A stretch of DNA of 64,000 nucleotides from Notoacmeibacter ruber (GCF_003668555.1 NZ_RCWN01000001.1:1722501-1786500); one strand, 5' to 3'. Positions 29,630-38,067 are shown, counted from the first letter of the stretch. Made by a program: numbers and translations. The notes: generated from the letters alone by a model not told the origin.

Positions 29630-30166
29630 ATGGATTTCAGCGCGATCTTCTATCAGGACTGGGCGGGGGTCGTCCGGACGGCGATCGTCGGCATCGTCGC
29701 TTACGCTGCCCTCGTTCTGACGCTTCGCATCTCGGGCAACCGCACTTTAGCCAAGCTCAATGCGTTCGACCTCGTCGTGACTGTTGCGATGGGATCGGTG
29801 CTGGCAACGATACTGCTCTCGGAAGACGTCGCCCTGGCAGAAGGCATCACCGCCTTTCTCGTCCTCATCATCCTGCAATGGGTTGTGGCCTGGCTGTCGG
29901 TGCGATTCAGCGGCTTTGCAAAGCTGATCCGCTCCGAACCCACCCTGCTTTTCCGCAATGGCGAAATGCTTCGAGGCGCCATGCGGCGTGCCCGCGTCAC
30001 CAAGGCGGAAATGGAAACAGTGATCCGCACTCATGGCCGCCCGAATTTCGCAGGCATCGCCTCGATCATTCTGGAAGCTGACGGTTCCTTCTCCATCGTC
30101 GATAAGGAGAAGGAGAGTAAACGAGAACAACGGCAGCGTGAGAACGAACGGAACAGCCCGGCCTGA
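29630..30166 (+). CDS. YetF-like membrane protein (DUF421)
   Basis: 178-residue inner-membrane protein with three N-terminal helices (about residues 12-95) and a cytoplasmic C-terminal domain (VRFSGFAKLIRSEPTLLFRNG, RGAMRRARVTKAEME), the usual arrangement of DUF421/YetF. Family function is poorly known; roles in the spore or envelope stress of Bacillus do not carry over. CAGGAGAAA is the ribosome site. The tail is rich in K, E, R and probably disordered. Confidence 0.85.
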   Translation: MDFSAIFYQDWAGVVRTAIVGIVAYAALVLTLRISGNRTLAKLNAFDLVVTVAMGSVLATILLSEDVALAEGITAFLVLIILQWVVAWLSVRFSGFAKLIRSEPTLLFRNGEMLRGAMRRARVTKAEMETVIRTHGRPNFAGIASIILEADGSFSIVDKEKESKREQRQRENERNSPA

Positions 30167-30199
30167 GCCGGGCCGCATTGCACTCACTGTTGACGCTGC

Positions 30200-30874
30200 C
30201 TACCAGCTATCGCGCTCGCTGCCGTCCCAGTTCCAGTAGCGCCCTGTCTTTTCGACGGTCAGGCCTTCCGCGAGATCGAGAATGCCCTTGGCGCTTTCCT
30301 CTGGCGAGATCGAGGCCGAAGAGCCGCCCATATCGGTCCGCACCCAGCCCGGATGCAGATTGGCGACGGCGATTCCGTCATCGCGAAGTTCCGTTGCGAG
30401 CGCCCGGCCGATCTTGTTCACGGCCGTCTTCGACGTGCGGTAGGCGATGTTGCCGGGGCTGTCGTTCAGATCGCCCATCTGTGACGAGACGATCAGCACC
30501 TTGCCCTCATCGCTTTTCTTCAGGGCGGGCACGAAAGCCTGCGTGACCATGAGAGGTCCCAGCGCATTGACCTGCAATGTCTTGAGGAAGCCGTCCATAT
30601 CGTCGACCGAGAGGATTGAGCCATTCGGCCCCTTCACGCCGGCATTGTTGATGAGAATATCGACAGGCTGGTCGAGATCGCTCGCCGCTTTCGCCAGCGC
30701 GTCGCGGCTGGTGACATCGAGGACCATCGGCGTGAAACCGCCCTCCCCTTTTAGATCACCGAAATCATCGTCGCTGCGCGCCGTGCCGATGACTTGATGG
30801 CCGCGCGACAGCGCTTCTTTCGCCATGGCCCGGCCAATGCCGCGCGACACGCCGGTAATGAGAATTGTGGTCAT
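30200..30874 (-). CDS. Short-chain dehydrogenase/reductase
   Basis: NAD(P)-dependent oxidoreductase of the classical SDR fold, 224 residues. It has the cofactor motif ITGVSRGIGRAMA at the N-terminus, NNAGV near residue 77, the catalytic serine in VSSQMG and the YRTSK active-site motif (YxxxK). An Arg after TA (GTARSDDD) may favour NADPH. The substrate is unknown. It converges with the YetF gene. Confidence 0.88.
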   Translation of the reverse strand: MTTILITGVSRGIGRAMAKEALSRGHQVIGTARSDDDFGDLKGEGGFTPMVLDVTSRDALAKAASDLDQPVDILINNAGVKGPNGSILSVDDMDGFLKTLQVNALGPLMVTQAFVPALKKSDEGKVLIVSSQMGDLNDSPGNIAYRTSKTAVNKIGRALATELRDDGIAVANLHPGWVRTDMGGSSASISPEESAKGILDLAEGLTVEKTGRYWNWDGSERDSW

Positions 30875-30936
30875 GAAAGTCCTGTCGATAGATTTGTTCT
30901 CGATTGCATTTAGGGCGCTTCTGAATAATAATAGTG

Positions 30937-31019
30937 CTGAGACTGGATAGTCTCAGGTTGAAACCAGCGACTGGTTTCGGAAATTACGCTGCCGCGATGG
31001 CTCGGAACAATCCGAACCA
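30937..31019 (+). other. Three tandem perfect or near-perfect hairpins before the AIPR-like gene
   Basis: Within 83 bp are three inverted repeats in a row. 30937-30956: CTGAGACT-GGAT-AGTCTCAG, perfect 8-bp arms. 30960-30978: GAAACCAG-CGA-CTGGTTTC, perfect 8-bp arms. 30998-31019: TGGCTCGGA-ACAA-TCCGAACCA, 9-bp arms with one mismatch. The second right arm can also pair with the third (CTGGTTTCGG against CCGAACCAG), so alternative folds exist. The last ends 24 bp from the AIPR start. Either a structured leader RNA or a row of operators. Confidence 0.6.
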
Positions 31020-31043
31020 GTCCTCTTACTATGGAGGGCTGTT

Positions 31044-32381
31044 ATGTCCAAAAATATTATCCTTAAAATTGAGCAATGCAGCGAACAGGAATGCGGTCCG
31101 GTTCGCAAGATTATTGGCCTGATAGGGCCAAAGTCGTTCTGTCAGCTCATCGATGCAGCGGACCTCTCTGCGAATCCAAGGTCGGCAAAGAAGGGGGCAG
31201 TTACCTCCGACATCGAAACTTCGCTTGCCGAGAAGCCCGAATTGTTTCCTGCGATGACAAAAGGGATTCTAATTGCCGCTAGCAACTACAAAGAATTAGA
31301 GCGACAGCGCTATAGACTAACCTTCGAAGATACCGAAGTAGAAGGCCTCCTCGATGGTGGTCATAACGCCTTGGCCACTGGACGCCATGTGCTGACACAA
31401 GCTGACATAGATGAAAAGACACTTCGGCGTGCCAAAGATTGGGATAGTTTTTCGACCATTTGGGCAGAAAAGCGCGAGGAAATTTCTGATATTGAGGAAC
31501 TTCTGGAATTTGAAATGCCTGTAGAAATTCAGGTCCCAGCCAAAATGAGCGATCCTTATGTTGTGTCAGAATTCAAATCTTCGCTGCTCGAAATTGGTTC
31601 TGCTAGAAACAATAACGCACAGCTGACAGAGGAAACCAAAGGTAATAAGCAAGGGCTATATGACGATCTAAAATCATTTTTGCCGGCACATATCTCTCAG
31701 AACGTCGAATGGAAATCGAACGACGGAGGGCGCATTAAGGTTCGAGAACTCTTGGCTTTAAGCTGGATACCTTTAGGGCTTCTAGAGCTCCCTAATGGAA
31801 TCCATGTACTTCCAAATCAGATCTATCGCAACAAAGCTGTATGCGTTGACGCGTATAATAGACTCCTAAAGCATCCGGACGTTTCTTCGAATGTTGAGGG
31901 TGGATATGACTTTGAATTAACTGACGGCCGAGTAGAGGCAGCGCTTCGTATAGCGGCGGACCTCCCGGATATATATGATTCGCTCTATGCGAAATTTCCT
32001 GACGCATACAACAAATCGGGAGGAGCATTCGGCAAAATCAATGCGGTGAGAATGTATGTAGAAGAAAAAACGACGTCGAATGATAAAAAATATCTGAAAA
32101 ACCCTCCGAGAACACCGTTCCGCCAAGACGAAGTTAAATACACTTGCCCTGATGGATTCCTCATTCCTTTCCTCTACGGGATGCGTTCGCTTATGGCGTT
32201 TGGCCCCGATGGTCTTCTGAAATGGGCGGTCGATCCAGATGATTTTATTTCAGAAAAGCTAGTCGACGCGCTGAAAAGTTACAGACTCGCGATTGAGTTG
32301 GGAAATTGGGATCCCCAACAGGTTGGCAAGAAACTTAGCGCGTACGATTTCTCCGAGAGTGCCATACGCAATCTGATTTGA
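31044..32381 (+). CDS. AIPR-like protein, putative phage defence (abortive infection)
   Basis: 445-residue protein. The order of motifs fits the AIPR family (abortive infection phage resistance, PF10592): TKGILIAAS at 72-80 stands where the family has its NNGITI motif, GLLDGGHNALATG at 101-113 stands for the IVNGQQT motif, and SARNNNAQLTEETKGN at 186-201 stands for the NTQN motif. The match is distant, and a DGQHR-type protein is a less likely alternative. Codon use and composition are AT-rich against all neighbours, which suggests recent transfer. It has its own GGAGGG ribosome site, a hairpin leader and a 3' hairpin, and stands alone between housekeeping genes. AIPR function is shown for some Lactococcus Abi proteins; the mechanism here is unknown. 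Confidence 0.68.
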   Translation: MSKNIILKIEQCSEQECGPVRKIIGLIGPKSFCQLIDAADLSANPRSAKKGAVTSDIETSLAEKPELFPAMTKGILIAASNYKELERQRYRLTFEDTEVEGLLDGGHNALATGRHVLTQADIDEKTLRRAKDWDSFSTIWAEKREEISDIEELLEFEMPVEIQVPAKMSDPYVVSEFKSSLLEIGSARNNNAQLTEETKGNKQGLYDDLKSFLPAHISQNVEWKSNDGGRIKVRELLALSWIPLGLLELPNGIHVLPNQIYRNKAVCVDAYNRLLKHPDVSSNVEGGYDFELTDGRVEAALRIAADLPDIYDSLYAKFPDAYNKSGGAFGKINAVRMYVEEKTTSNDKKYLKNPPRTPFRQDEVKYTCPDGFLIPFLYGMRSLMAFGPDGLLKWAVDPDDFISEKLVDALKSYRLAIELGNWDPQQVGKKLSAYDFSESAIRNLI

Positions 32382-32387
32382 CTGAAA

Positions 32388-32416
32388 CATGAAGAGGGAT
32401 GAACTCCCTCTTCATG
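32388..32416. terminator. Perfect 12-bp hairpin between convergent genes
   Basis: CATGAAGAGGGA / TCCCTCTTCATG with a 5-nt loop, 6 bp after the AIPR stop and 10 bp from the ettA stop. No long T-run on either side, so termination may be weak or Rho-aided; it also marks the right edge of the AT-rich island. Confidence 0.6.
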
Positions 32417-32426
32417 TATAACAGCA

Positions 32427-34076
32427 CTACCGCGTCAGTCGCTTATACGTCACGCGCTTGGGATTGGCGGCCTCGGGGCCGAGGCGGCGGATCTTGTCCT
32501 TTTCGTAGTCCTCGAAATTGCCCTCGAACCATTCGACATGGCTGTCGCCCTCGAAAGCGAGGATGTGCGTCGCGAGGCGGTCGAGGAACATGCGGTCATG
32601 GCTGATGATGACAGCGCAGCCGGCGAAGCTTTCCAGTGCGTCTTCCAGCGCGGCCAGCGTTTCGGTGTCGAGATCGTTGGTCGGCTCGTCGAGGAGAAGG
32701 ACGTTGCCGCCCTCCTTCAGGAGCTTCGCCATATGCACACGGTTGCGCTGGCCGCCGGACAGCGTGCCGACCTTCTGCTGCTGATCACCGCCCTTGAAGT
32801 TGAAGGACGAGCAATAGGCGCGGCTGTTCACCTCGTGCTTGCCGAGCTTGATGATGTCGTTGCCGGCGGAAATTTCTTCCCAGACGGTCTTGTTCGGGTC
32901 GAGCGCATCGCGGCTCTGGTCGACATAGGACAGATCGACCGTCTCGCCGACCTTGATCGCGCCGTCATCCGGCTCTTCCTGACCGGTGATCATGCGGAAG
33001 AGCGTGGTCTTGCCGGCGCCGTTCGGACCGATCACGCCGACAATGCCGCCGGGCGGCAGGCTGAATTCCAGATCGTCGATCAGAAGCTTGTCGCCATAGG
33101 ATTTCTTCAGACCATTGGCGTCGATGACATTCTGGCCGAGGCGTTCGCCGACCGGAATGACAATCTGAGCATCGCCGGGACGGCGGTCGGCTGCACTTTT
33201 GACCAGTTCGTCATAAGCTCGGATACGGGCTTTGCTTTTCGCTTGGCGTGCCTTGGGCGACGACGAAATCCACTCGCTTTCGCTGCTGATCGCCCTTTGG
33301 CGACCCTTTTCCTCGCGCGCCTCTTGCGCCATGCGCTTGGCCTTGGCTTCCAGATAGGCGGTGTAGTTGCCCTCGTAAGGAATGCCGCGGCCGCGATCGA
33401 GCTCGAGGATCCAGCCCGTGACATTGTCCAGGAAGTAGCGATCGTGGGTGATCATCAGAACAGCACCCGGATATTCGCGCAGGTGCTTTTCGAGCCAGGC
33501 AATCGTCTCGGCATCCAGATGGTTGGTCGGCTCGTCGAGCAGCAGAAGATCGGGCTGGCGCAGCAGAAGCTGACATAGCGCCACGCGGCGCTTTTCACCG
33601 CCGGACAGCTTGTCGATCTGCCAGTCACCAGGCGGACACCGCAGCGCTTCCATCGCCATTTCGACCTGGCTATCGAGATCCCAGAGGTTCTGGTTGTCGA
33701 TCATGTCCTGGAGTTTTGCGCCCTCCTCCGCCGTCTCGTCGGAGTAGTTCATCATCAGCTCGTTGTAGCGGTCGAGGATGGCCTGCTTTTCGGCAACGCC
33801 GGCCATGACGTTGCCCTTGACGTCGAGCATCTCGTCGAGCTGCGGCTCCTGCGGCAGATAGCCGACCGTCGCGCCTTCGGCGACCCAGGCTTCGCCGGTA
33901 TATTCCGTATCGAGACCCGCCATGATGCGCAGCACGGTCGACTTACCGGCACCGTTCGGACCCAGAATACCAATCTTTGCATCGGGATAGAAAGAGAGAT
34001 GAATGTTCTCCAGCACCTTCTTGGCGCCATAGGCCTTGTTCAGGCCACTCATGTGATAGATGAACTGTCGTGCCAT
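32427..34076 (-). CDS. ettA: Energy-dependent translational throttle protein EttA (ABC-F)
   Basis: ABC-F ATPase that binds the ribosomal E site and controls the first steps of elongation according to ADP/ATP level. The 549-residue protein has two ATP-binding cassettes: [12 protein letters not shown] with [11 protein letters not shown] and [11 protein letters not shown], and [12 protein letters not shown] with [12 protein letters not shown] and [11 protein letters not shown]. The arm and linker have the family sequence between them. It starts [17 protein letters not shown], as EttA does; a longer in-frame start at 34106 adds ten residues without family support. Confidence 0.95.
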   Translation of the reverse strand: MARQFIYHMSGLNKAYGAKKVLENIHLSFYPDAKIGILGPNGAGKSTVLRIMAGLDTEYTGEAWVAEGATVGYLPQEPQLDEMLDVKGNVMAGVAEKQAILDRYNELMMNYSDETAEEGAKLQDMIDNQNLWDLDSQVEMAMEALRCPPGDWQIDKLSGGEKRRVALCQLLLRQPDLLLLDEPTNHLDAETIAWLEKHLREYPGAVLMITHDRYFLDNVTGWILELDRGRGIPYEGNYTAYLEAKAKRMAQEAREEKGRQRAISSESEWISSSPKARQAKSKARIRAYDELVKSAADRRPGDAQIVIPVGERLGQNVIDANGLKKSYGDKLLIDDLEFSLPPGGIVGVIGPNGAGKTTLFRMITGQEEPDDGAIKVGETVDLSYVDQSRDALDPNKTVWEEISAGNDIIKLGKHEVNSRAYCSSFNFKGGDQQQKVGTLSGGQRNRVHMAKLLKEGGNVLLLDEPTNDLDTETLAALEDALESFAGCAVIISHDRMFLDRLATHILAFEGDSHVEWFEGNFEDYEKDKIRRLGPEAANPKRVTYKRLTR

Positions 34077-34237
34077 GGGGCGGACGTTTCCTGTTTGCGA
34101 ATGCATGAATGAGATTGCGCCTCACATAGAAGATCGGCGCCAGTCCCGCAACGGCGCGCAGACCCTCTGTGCAGTCGGAAGGGTTTGACCCGCTACGGAC
34201 TTTCGGCTGATCTGCAGATCCGATCCCGGAGAGACCC

Positions 34238-35173
34238 ATGGTTCAGTCATCGATACAGGAAGAGATATTCCAGTCACCGACTGGCGCGCGGTTGAAGCTC
34301 TATGTCGCCACGCCGGATGAGCCGCCGCGAGCGGTGGTGCTGATCTGCCACGGACTGGCGGAGCATGCCGGGCGCTACCGCCCCTTCATGAAGGCACTCG
34401 GCAACGCCGGTATCGCCGCCTTCGCGCCAGATCACCGTGGACACGGCCAGACCGAGATCCCGGATACGCCAGCCCACACCTTTGCGAGGGAGGATGGCGC
34501 GCGAAAGGTGCTGGATGATGTCGCAGCGGTACGGGCCGAGGCACAGAGACGTTTTCCGGACAGCCCCCTCGTCGTTTTCGGCCATTCCATGGGCGGTATG
34601 ATCGCCATCAATCACGCCATGAATCAGCCGGAAAAGCTGGCTGGCCTTGTCGTCGCCAATTCCGACCTACGTGGCGGCGCGCTCATAAGTTTGGCCAAAA
34701 CGGTTCTCGCATGGGAGCGCTTTCGCAAGGGGTCTGATGCCGAGAGCACCGTGCTGAAGGCGCTGACCTTCGACGCCTGGAACAAGCAGATTGGCGAGAA
34801 TCGCACCGAGGCGGACTGGCTTTCGCGCGATCATAACGAGGTCGACGCTTTCATTGCCGATCCTAACTGTGGCTGGGCGCCGACGGTTTCCCTCTGGCGG
34901 GACGTCTTTCGGTTCGTCGAAGGGGGAGCCAACGACGAACGCCTGAAAAACCTGCCGAATGATCTCCCGGTTCTGCTGATCGGTGGCGGCCAGGACCCAG
35001 CGACGCGAAAAGCGGCGGCGACACGCGAACTTCAAAAAAGGATGACGAAGACCGGCATGTCGAACGTGACGTTGCGGATCGATGAAGAAGACCGCCACGA
35101 AACCCTCAACGAGACCGGGCGCGATAAAGCCATGGCAGACATTATCGCGTGGATGACCCGAGTTCTGAATTGA
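34238..35173 (+). CDS. Alpha/beta hydrolase, monoacylglycerol-lipase-like
   Basis: 311-residue serine hydrolase of the lysophospholipase/Hydrolase_4 group. It has the oxyanion segment ICHGLAEHAGRY, APDHRGHGQ, the nucleophile elbow FGHSMGGM, an acid in GGGQDPAT and the histidine in EDRHETLNE. No signal peptide, so it is cytoplasmic. Natural substrate is likely a lipid ester, by family. It stands alone, divergent from ettA. Confidence 0.88.
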   Translation: MVQSSIQEEIFQSPTGARLKLYVATPDEPPRAVVLICHGLAEHAGRYRPFMKALGNAGIAAFAPDHRGHGQTEIPDTPAHTFAREDGARKVLDDVAAVRAEAQRRFPDSPLVVFGHSMGGMIAINHAMNQPEKLAGLVVANSDLRGGALISLAKTVLAWERFRKGSDAESTVLKALTFDAWNKQIGENRTEADWLSRDHNEVDAFIADPNCGWAPTVSLWRDVFRFVEGGANDERLKNLPNDLPVLLIGGGQDPATRKAAATRELQKRMTKTGMSNVTLRIDEEDRHETLNETGRDKAMADIIAWMTRVLN

Positions 35174-35326
35174 GCGCCGGGACGCGCCGATCTTCTGACT
35201 GATAAGAGCCCGAGCGTCGACGGAGACACCGCGTCCCTGCTCCGGCTCATGGGGAGGGCTTGATTTTCTGGCTCGAAATGTCGAGATAAAGAGAGCAACG
35301 TAACACCAGCGCACGTTTTGCAAAGA

Positions 35327-35779
35327 ATGACAGTCAGCACACAGTCGCACTTACAGACCGCAGGATCACCTTGCTGGGCCTCGCGCCTGCGTGACAGGAT
35401 GCGCGACCATGGCCTGCGCCCGACGCGCCAGCGCATGCATCTGGCAACCTTGTTGTTTACGCGTGGGAACCGGCATGTAACGGCCGAAGAGATTCACGCC
35501 GAGGCGCATGGCGAAGGCGTCTCCGTCTCGCTGGCAACTGTCTACAATACGCTGCATCAGTTTACCGAGGCAGGCCTGCTTCGCGTCCTCTCGATCGAAA
35601 CCAATAAGACCTATTTCGACACGGACGTTTCTGACCATCACCACTTCCTGGTCGATGGCGGCGCGCAATTGTTCGATATTCCCGAAGGGTCTCTGGAAAT
35701 GGGACGCTTGCCGACCCCGCCCGAGGGTTATGAGATTGCCCATGTGGATGTGGTAATCCGTCTTCGCCGCAAGGACTGA
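35327..35779 (+). CDS. irr: Iron response regulator Irr (Fur family)
   Basis: Haem-responsive regulator that replaces Fur as the main iron regulator in Rhizobiales. The 150-residue reading has the winged helix GLRPTRQRMHLATLLF, SVSLATVYNTLHQFTEAGLL, the KTYFDTDVSDHHHFLV segment with the three-histidine haem site, and PEGYEIAHVDVVIRLRRKD. The N-terminal region where Bradyrhizobium Irr has its Cys-Pro haem motif reads SPCWAS here, without CP. ATG at 35327 is chosen; a TTG at 35318 is in frame. Confidence 0.93.
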   Translation: MTVSTQSHLQTAGSPCWASRLRDRMRDHGLRPTRQRMHLATLLFTRGNRHVTAEEIHAEAHGEGVSVSLATVYNTLHQFTEAGLLRVLSIETNKTYFDTDVSDHHHFLVDGGAQLFDIPEGSLEMGRLPTPPEGYEIAHVDVVIRLRRKD

Positions 35780-35874
35780 ACCACTTTCAGGCATGCCATT
35801 CTGGAAGACAGCTCGCGCTAACATTGGCGAGGGCTGGAAAGTTCGTGCGTTTTTAGACAGCTATTCGCAAACAA

Positions 35875-35904
35875 AAAGCGCCGCCAGGGACGTGGCGGCG
35901 CTTT
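35875..35904 (-). terminator. Rho-independent terminator for the 35939 gene
   Basis: AAAGCGCCGCCA / TGGCGGCGCTTT stem with a 6-nt loop. On the minus strand it is followed by a T-run, 34 bp after the stop of the small gene. It also separates irr from it. Confidence 0.85.
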
Positions 35905-35938
35905 ATGATGTCCGGTGCTGGAGGACACCGGATAAAGA

Positions 35939-36271
35939 TCAGTTGGCGATGAGGGAACTATCTGCCTGAGCGTAACGCGAAGACGAAGCCATCTCGATAT
36001 CGCTATCGAACTCAACGGCAGCGACCAATTCGCCCGCAGGATTGATATCCCAGGTGATCCAGGCGTCTTCTTGCAGCTCGTTAATATTCACGCTGACGCA
36101 CTTGCCCAGAACAAGAGGAGCAGAAGATGCATTCTGCCTAATCGCGTCGCCCACCTGTGTTTCACAGATTTCCTGCGTCTCGTAGGCTGCCTGAGGCGCT
36201 TCAACTTCAGTGCACATGGACATATCGTCCGAGCAAGAAACCAGAAGCATGATCGCTGCGAGTTGTTCCAT
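35939..36271 (-). CDS. Small exported cysteine-containing protein, EcfG-controlled
   Basis: 110-residue protein with a short hydrophobic N-terminus that ends in LLVSC, a possible lipobox (C13), though the charged n-region is missing. The mature part has cysteines at CTEVE, ICETQ and GKCVSV, and is otherwise polar and acidic. I do not recognise the family. AAGGAG eight bases before the ATG at 36271 and an EcfG promoter whose -10 is only 23 bp away decide the start against the longer frame to 36295. It is likely made under general stress. Confidence 0.75.
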   Translation of the reverse strand: MEQLAAIMLLVSCSDDMSMCTEVEAPQAAYETQEICETQVGDAIRQNASSAPLVLGKCVSVNINELQEDAWITWDINPAGELVAAVEFDSDIEMASSSRYAQADSSLIAN

Positions 36272-36293
36272 CACCGTATCTCCTTGCGCCATC

Positions 36294-36318
36294 AACGGAG
36301 CGTAGGCAGATCGGTTCC
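36294..36318 (-). promoter_or_regulatory. EcfG promoter of the 35939 gene
   Basis: Perfect match on the minus strand: GGAAC, 16-bp spacer, CGTT. The start codon is 23 bp beyond. Confidence 0.8.
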
Positions 36319-36624
36319 CATCGAGAAAGTGTTTCTTTTTACTTAACGCGTTAGATGACGGTGGCCGTGAGGTCCGCGACTAGGGAATTGTGGGGCAGAG
36401 CGCCTTATTGCGAAACGGTTGTAGCCCTCGCACCACAGTCAAATGAAAGTCGATGCCGATCGCTGTCCTCACGGAAAAGTGATGAAACGGGCCTGCCTTA
36501 TCGGCCGAGATCACTTTCTCTCAATTCCACTCGTCGATCCATCACGAGAAAGATCATTACGACCGCTTGCCCCCTTTTAAGCAGTGCGCGTCGGCAGAAA
36601 GGCCGCGCGCACGAAAGGAATAAT

Positions 36625-36843
36625 ATAATCTATATATTTCAAATACTTATAATTTTATTGGATGGGAAGGCAAAAAAAATCGCTCTCCATGCAACCATTT
36701 CTCCCTGACCCCGTTTTGCTAGCACACCGGGACAGCCAGCCCCCACATCCCCGCACCCCAATGGCTCTCTCGGCATTCTCCTTCGTTCCCCTCACGAGGA
36801 GAGACAAACCGGCTCCGCCTCCCCCGGCGGAGCCGGTTTTTTT
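36625..36843 (+). ncRNA. Candidate small RNA with AT-rich promoter region and own terminator
   Basis: The 638-bp gap 36296-36933 contains no convincing gene. Yet a strong plus-strand terminator lies at 36806-36843 with no plus-strand gene before it. An island of A/T around 36615-36660 has two TATAAT hexamers (36624 and 36648) in otherwise GC-rich DNA. A transcript from about 36660 to 36843 would be roughly 180 nt. It holds C-rich tracts, including a TCCCCC terminator loop and CCTCACGAGGAG, which could pair with ribosome sites. The only frame here (from 36662) runs through the terminator and is not coding-like. Exact 5' end unknown. Confidence 0.5.
36806..36843 (+). terminator. Strong Rho-independent terminator with no plus-strand gene upstream
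   Basis: 14-bp arms (36806-36819 and 36826-36839) around a TCCCCC loop, followed by seven T. Points to a plus-strand transcript in this gap. Confidence 0.9.
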
Positions 36844-36860
36844 ATGGCCTTCATGTCGAG

Positions 36861-36895
36861 ACAAAAGAAAACCCGGTGTGGAACCACACCGGGTT
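36861..36895 (-). terminator. Terminator of phyR
   Basis: AACCCGGTGTG / CACACCGGGTT, perfect 11-bp arms with loop GTTC on the minus strand, then TTTTCTTTTGT. 39 bp after the phyR stop. Confidence 0.88.
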
Positions 36896-36933
36896 GATGA
36901 ACTTGTCGGAACGGAAAAGAAAAAAGCCGACGA

Positions 36934-37731
36934 TCAGGCTGCGTCGTTCACGCGCTCATTGAAGAAGAGAGCCTGACTGATCAGCGCCTTCACCATTGCC
37001 GGATTGAAGGGCTTGGTCACAAGGAAAGCCGGCTCCGGTCGTTCGCCCGTCAGCAAGCGCTCCGGGAAAGCCGTGATGAAGATGACGGGCACATCGGCCG
37101 TCGTCAGAATCTCATTCACCGCATCGATACCCGACGATCCATCGGCAAGCTGGATATCCGCCAGGACCATTTTTGGACTGGTCTCCTCAAAGAGCTTGAC
37201 CGCCTCGCCATGCGTCCGGGCAATGCCTGTCACGGTATGGCCGAGATCGGTGACAAGCTGCTCGATATCCATGGCGATCAGCGGCTCATCCTCGATAATC
37301 ATGATCGAGGTCGCGACCTGCCGGCTGATCTCTTCGGACGCGCTCGCAAGAAGCGTGTTCAATTCCTCAACATCCTTGTCGAGGATCTCAGCAGCTTCAC
37401 GAACAGAAAAATTCTCGACCGATGTCAACAGAAAGGCCTGGCGCGGGATCGGCGGAACGTTGGCCAGATTGGCCGCAGCCTTCTGCTCCCACGCAAAGGG
37501 CGAAGAAGGTCGAGGCTCGATTTCCACATTGATCTGACTGAAGAGTTTCGCAAAAAGCTTGTAGACGGCGACACGATCTCCACTGGCCTGCGGAAACATC
37601 GACACATCAGCGATAAGCGCTTCCAGGACGGTTGCCACATAGGCGTCCCCGGATGCCTGCGATCCAGTCAAAGCGCGGGCGTAGCGGCGCAACAGCGGTA
37701 AATGGGCCGCGATGCGTGTGGACAATGACAT
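36934..37731 (-). CDS. phyR: General stress response regulator PhyR
   Basis: Anti-anti-sigma response regulator. Its N-terminal sigma-like domain (about residues 5-135, imitating EcfG regions 2 and 4) captures NepR when the C-terminal receiver (about 140-258) is phosphorylated. The phosphoacceptor is D192 in MVLADIQLADG, acidic pocket IIEDEP at 145-150, and the FITAFPERLLTGERPEP stretch is the family's mark, with KPF at 240-242. 265 residues, normal. It is transcribed divergently from nepR-ecfG, from an EcfG promoter, giving positive feedback. Confidence 0.97.
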   Translation of the reverse strand: MSLSTRIAAHLPLLRRYARALTGSQASGDAYVATVLEALIADVSMFPQASGDRVAVYKLFAKLFSQINVEIEPRPSSPFAWEQKAAANLANVPPIPRQAFLLTSVENFSVREAAEILDKDVEELNTLLASASEEISRQVATSIMIIEDEPLIAMDIEQLVTDLGHTVTGIARTHGEAVKLFEETSPKMVLADIQLADGSSGIDAVNEILTTADVPVIFITAFPERLLTGERPEPAFLVTKPFNPAMVKALISQALFFNERVNDAA

Positions 37732-37761
37732 TATTCTAAAACTCCCCTAAGAGCCGGCGAT

Positions 37762-37787
37762 AACGCGGCAACCGTCCTAATTGTTCC
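37762..37787 (-). promoter_or_regulatory. EcfG promoter of phyR
   Basis: Perfect GGAAC-N17-CGTT on the minus strand; the -10 is 31 bp before the phyR ATG. Confidence 0.85.
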
Positions 37788-37796
37788 CACCGGACT

Positions 37797-37822
37797 GGAA
37801 CTTTCGATCCCCCGCATCATTT
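37797..37822 (+). promoter_or_regulatory. EcfG-like promoter of nepR-ecfG
   Basis: GGAAC-N17-ATTT on the plus strand: perfect -35, -10 with two of four consensus bases (the TT). 69 bp before the nepR ATG and only 10 bp from the phyR promoter. Confidence 0.6.
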
Positions 37823-37890
37823 AGTGCCAATGCCGGAGGGGCCGCGGGACTGCAAGTATGGCAGCGTACGGCCCGTAACAAGGGATAGGG

Positions 37891-38067
37891 ATGTTTTTGC
37901 AAATGAAAGACCCCGCTCCGTCGGAGCAGAATAGCGAAATCTCGAGAAAGCTGCGCTTGCTCTACGACACTGTGCAGGAAGAGGATATCCCGGATAAGTT
38001 CTTGGATCTTCTGGAAAAACTCGACCAAGCGGAGCAGGCGTCGCGGAGCACGTCAGATGACAACTGA
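37891..38067 (+). CDS. nepR: Anti-sigma factor NepR
   Basis: 58-residue anti-sigma factor that holds EcfG inactive and is released by phosphorylated PhyR. The core is clear: KLRLLYDTVQEEDIPDKF followed by LDLLEKLDQAE, two helices typical of NepR. It sits between phyR and ecfG and overlaps the ecfG start by 11 bp, which couples their translation. A second ATG at 37903 is possible. Confidence 0.95.
   Translation: MFLQMKDPAPSEQNSEISRKLRLLYDTVQEEDIPDKFLDLLEKLDQAEQASRSTSDDN

Noticed and set aside
30971..31035. EcfG promoter for the AIPR-like gene (GGAAC at 31004)
   Set aside because: No CGTT at 16-17 bp downstream; the GGAAC is part of the third hairpin.
36385..36450. tRNA-like stretch (GGCAGAGCGCC ... 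followed by CGCACCACA)
   Set aside because: It looks like a D-arm at first, but no proper acceptor stem, anticodon stem or T-loop TTCGA can be formed.
36662..36976. Plus-strand frame of 104 codons
   Set aside because: It runs through a strong terminator and into the end of phyR, and its composition (P, R, K rich) is that of a chance frame; an sRNA fits better.
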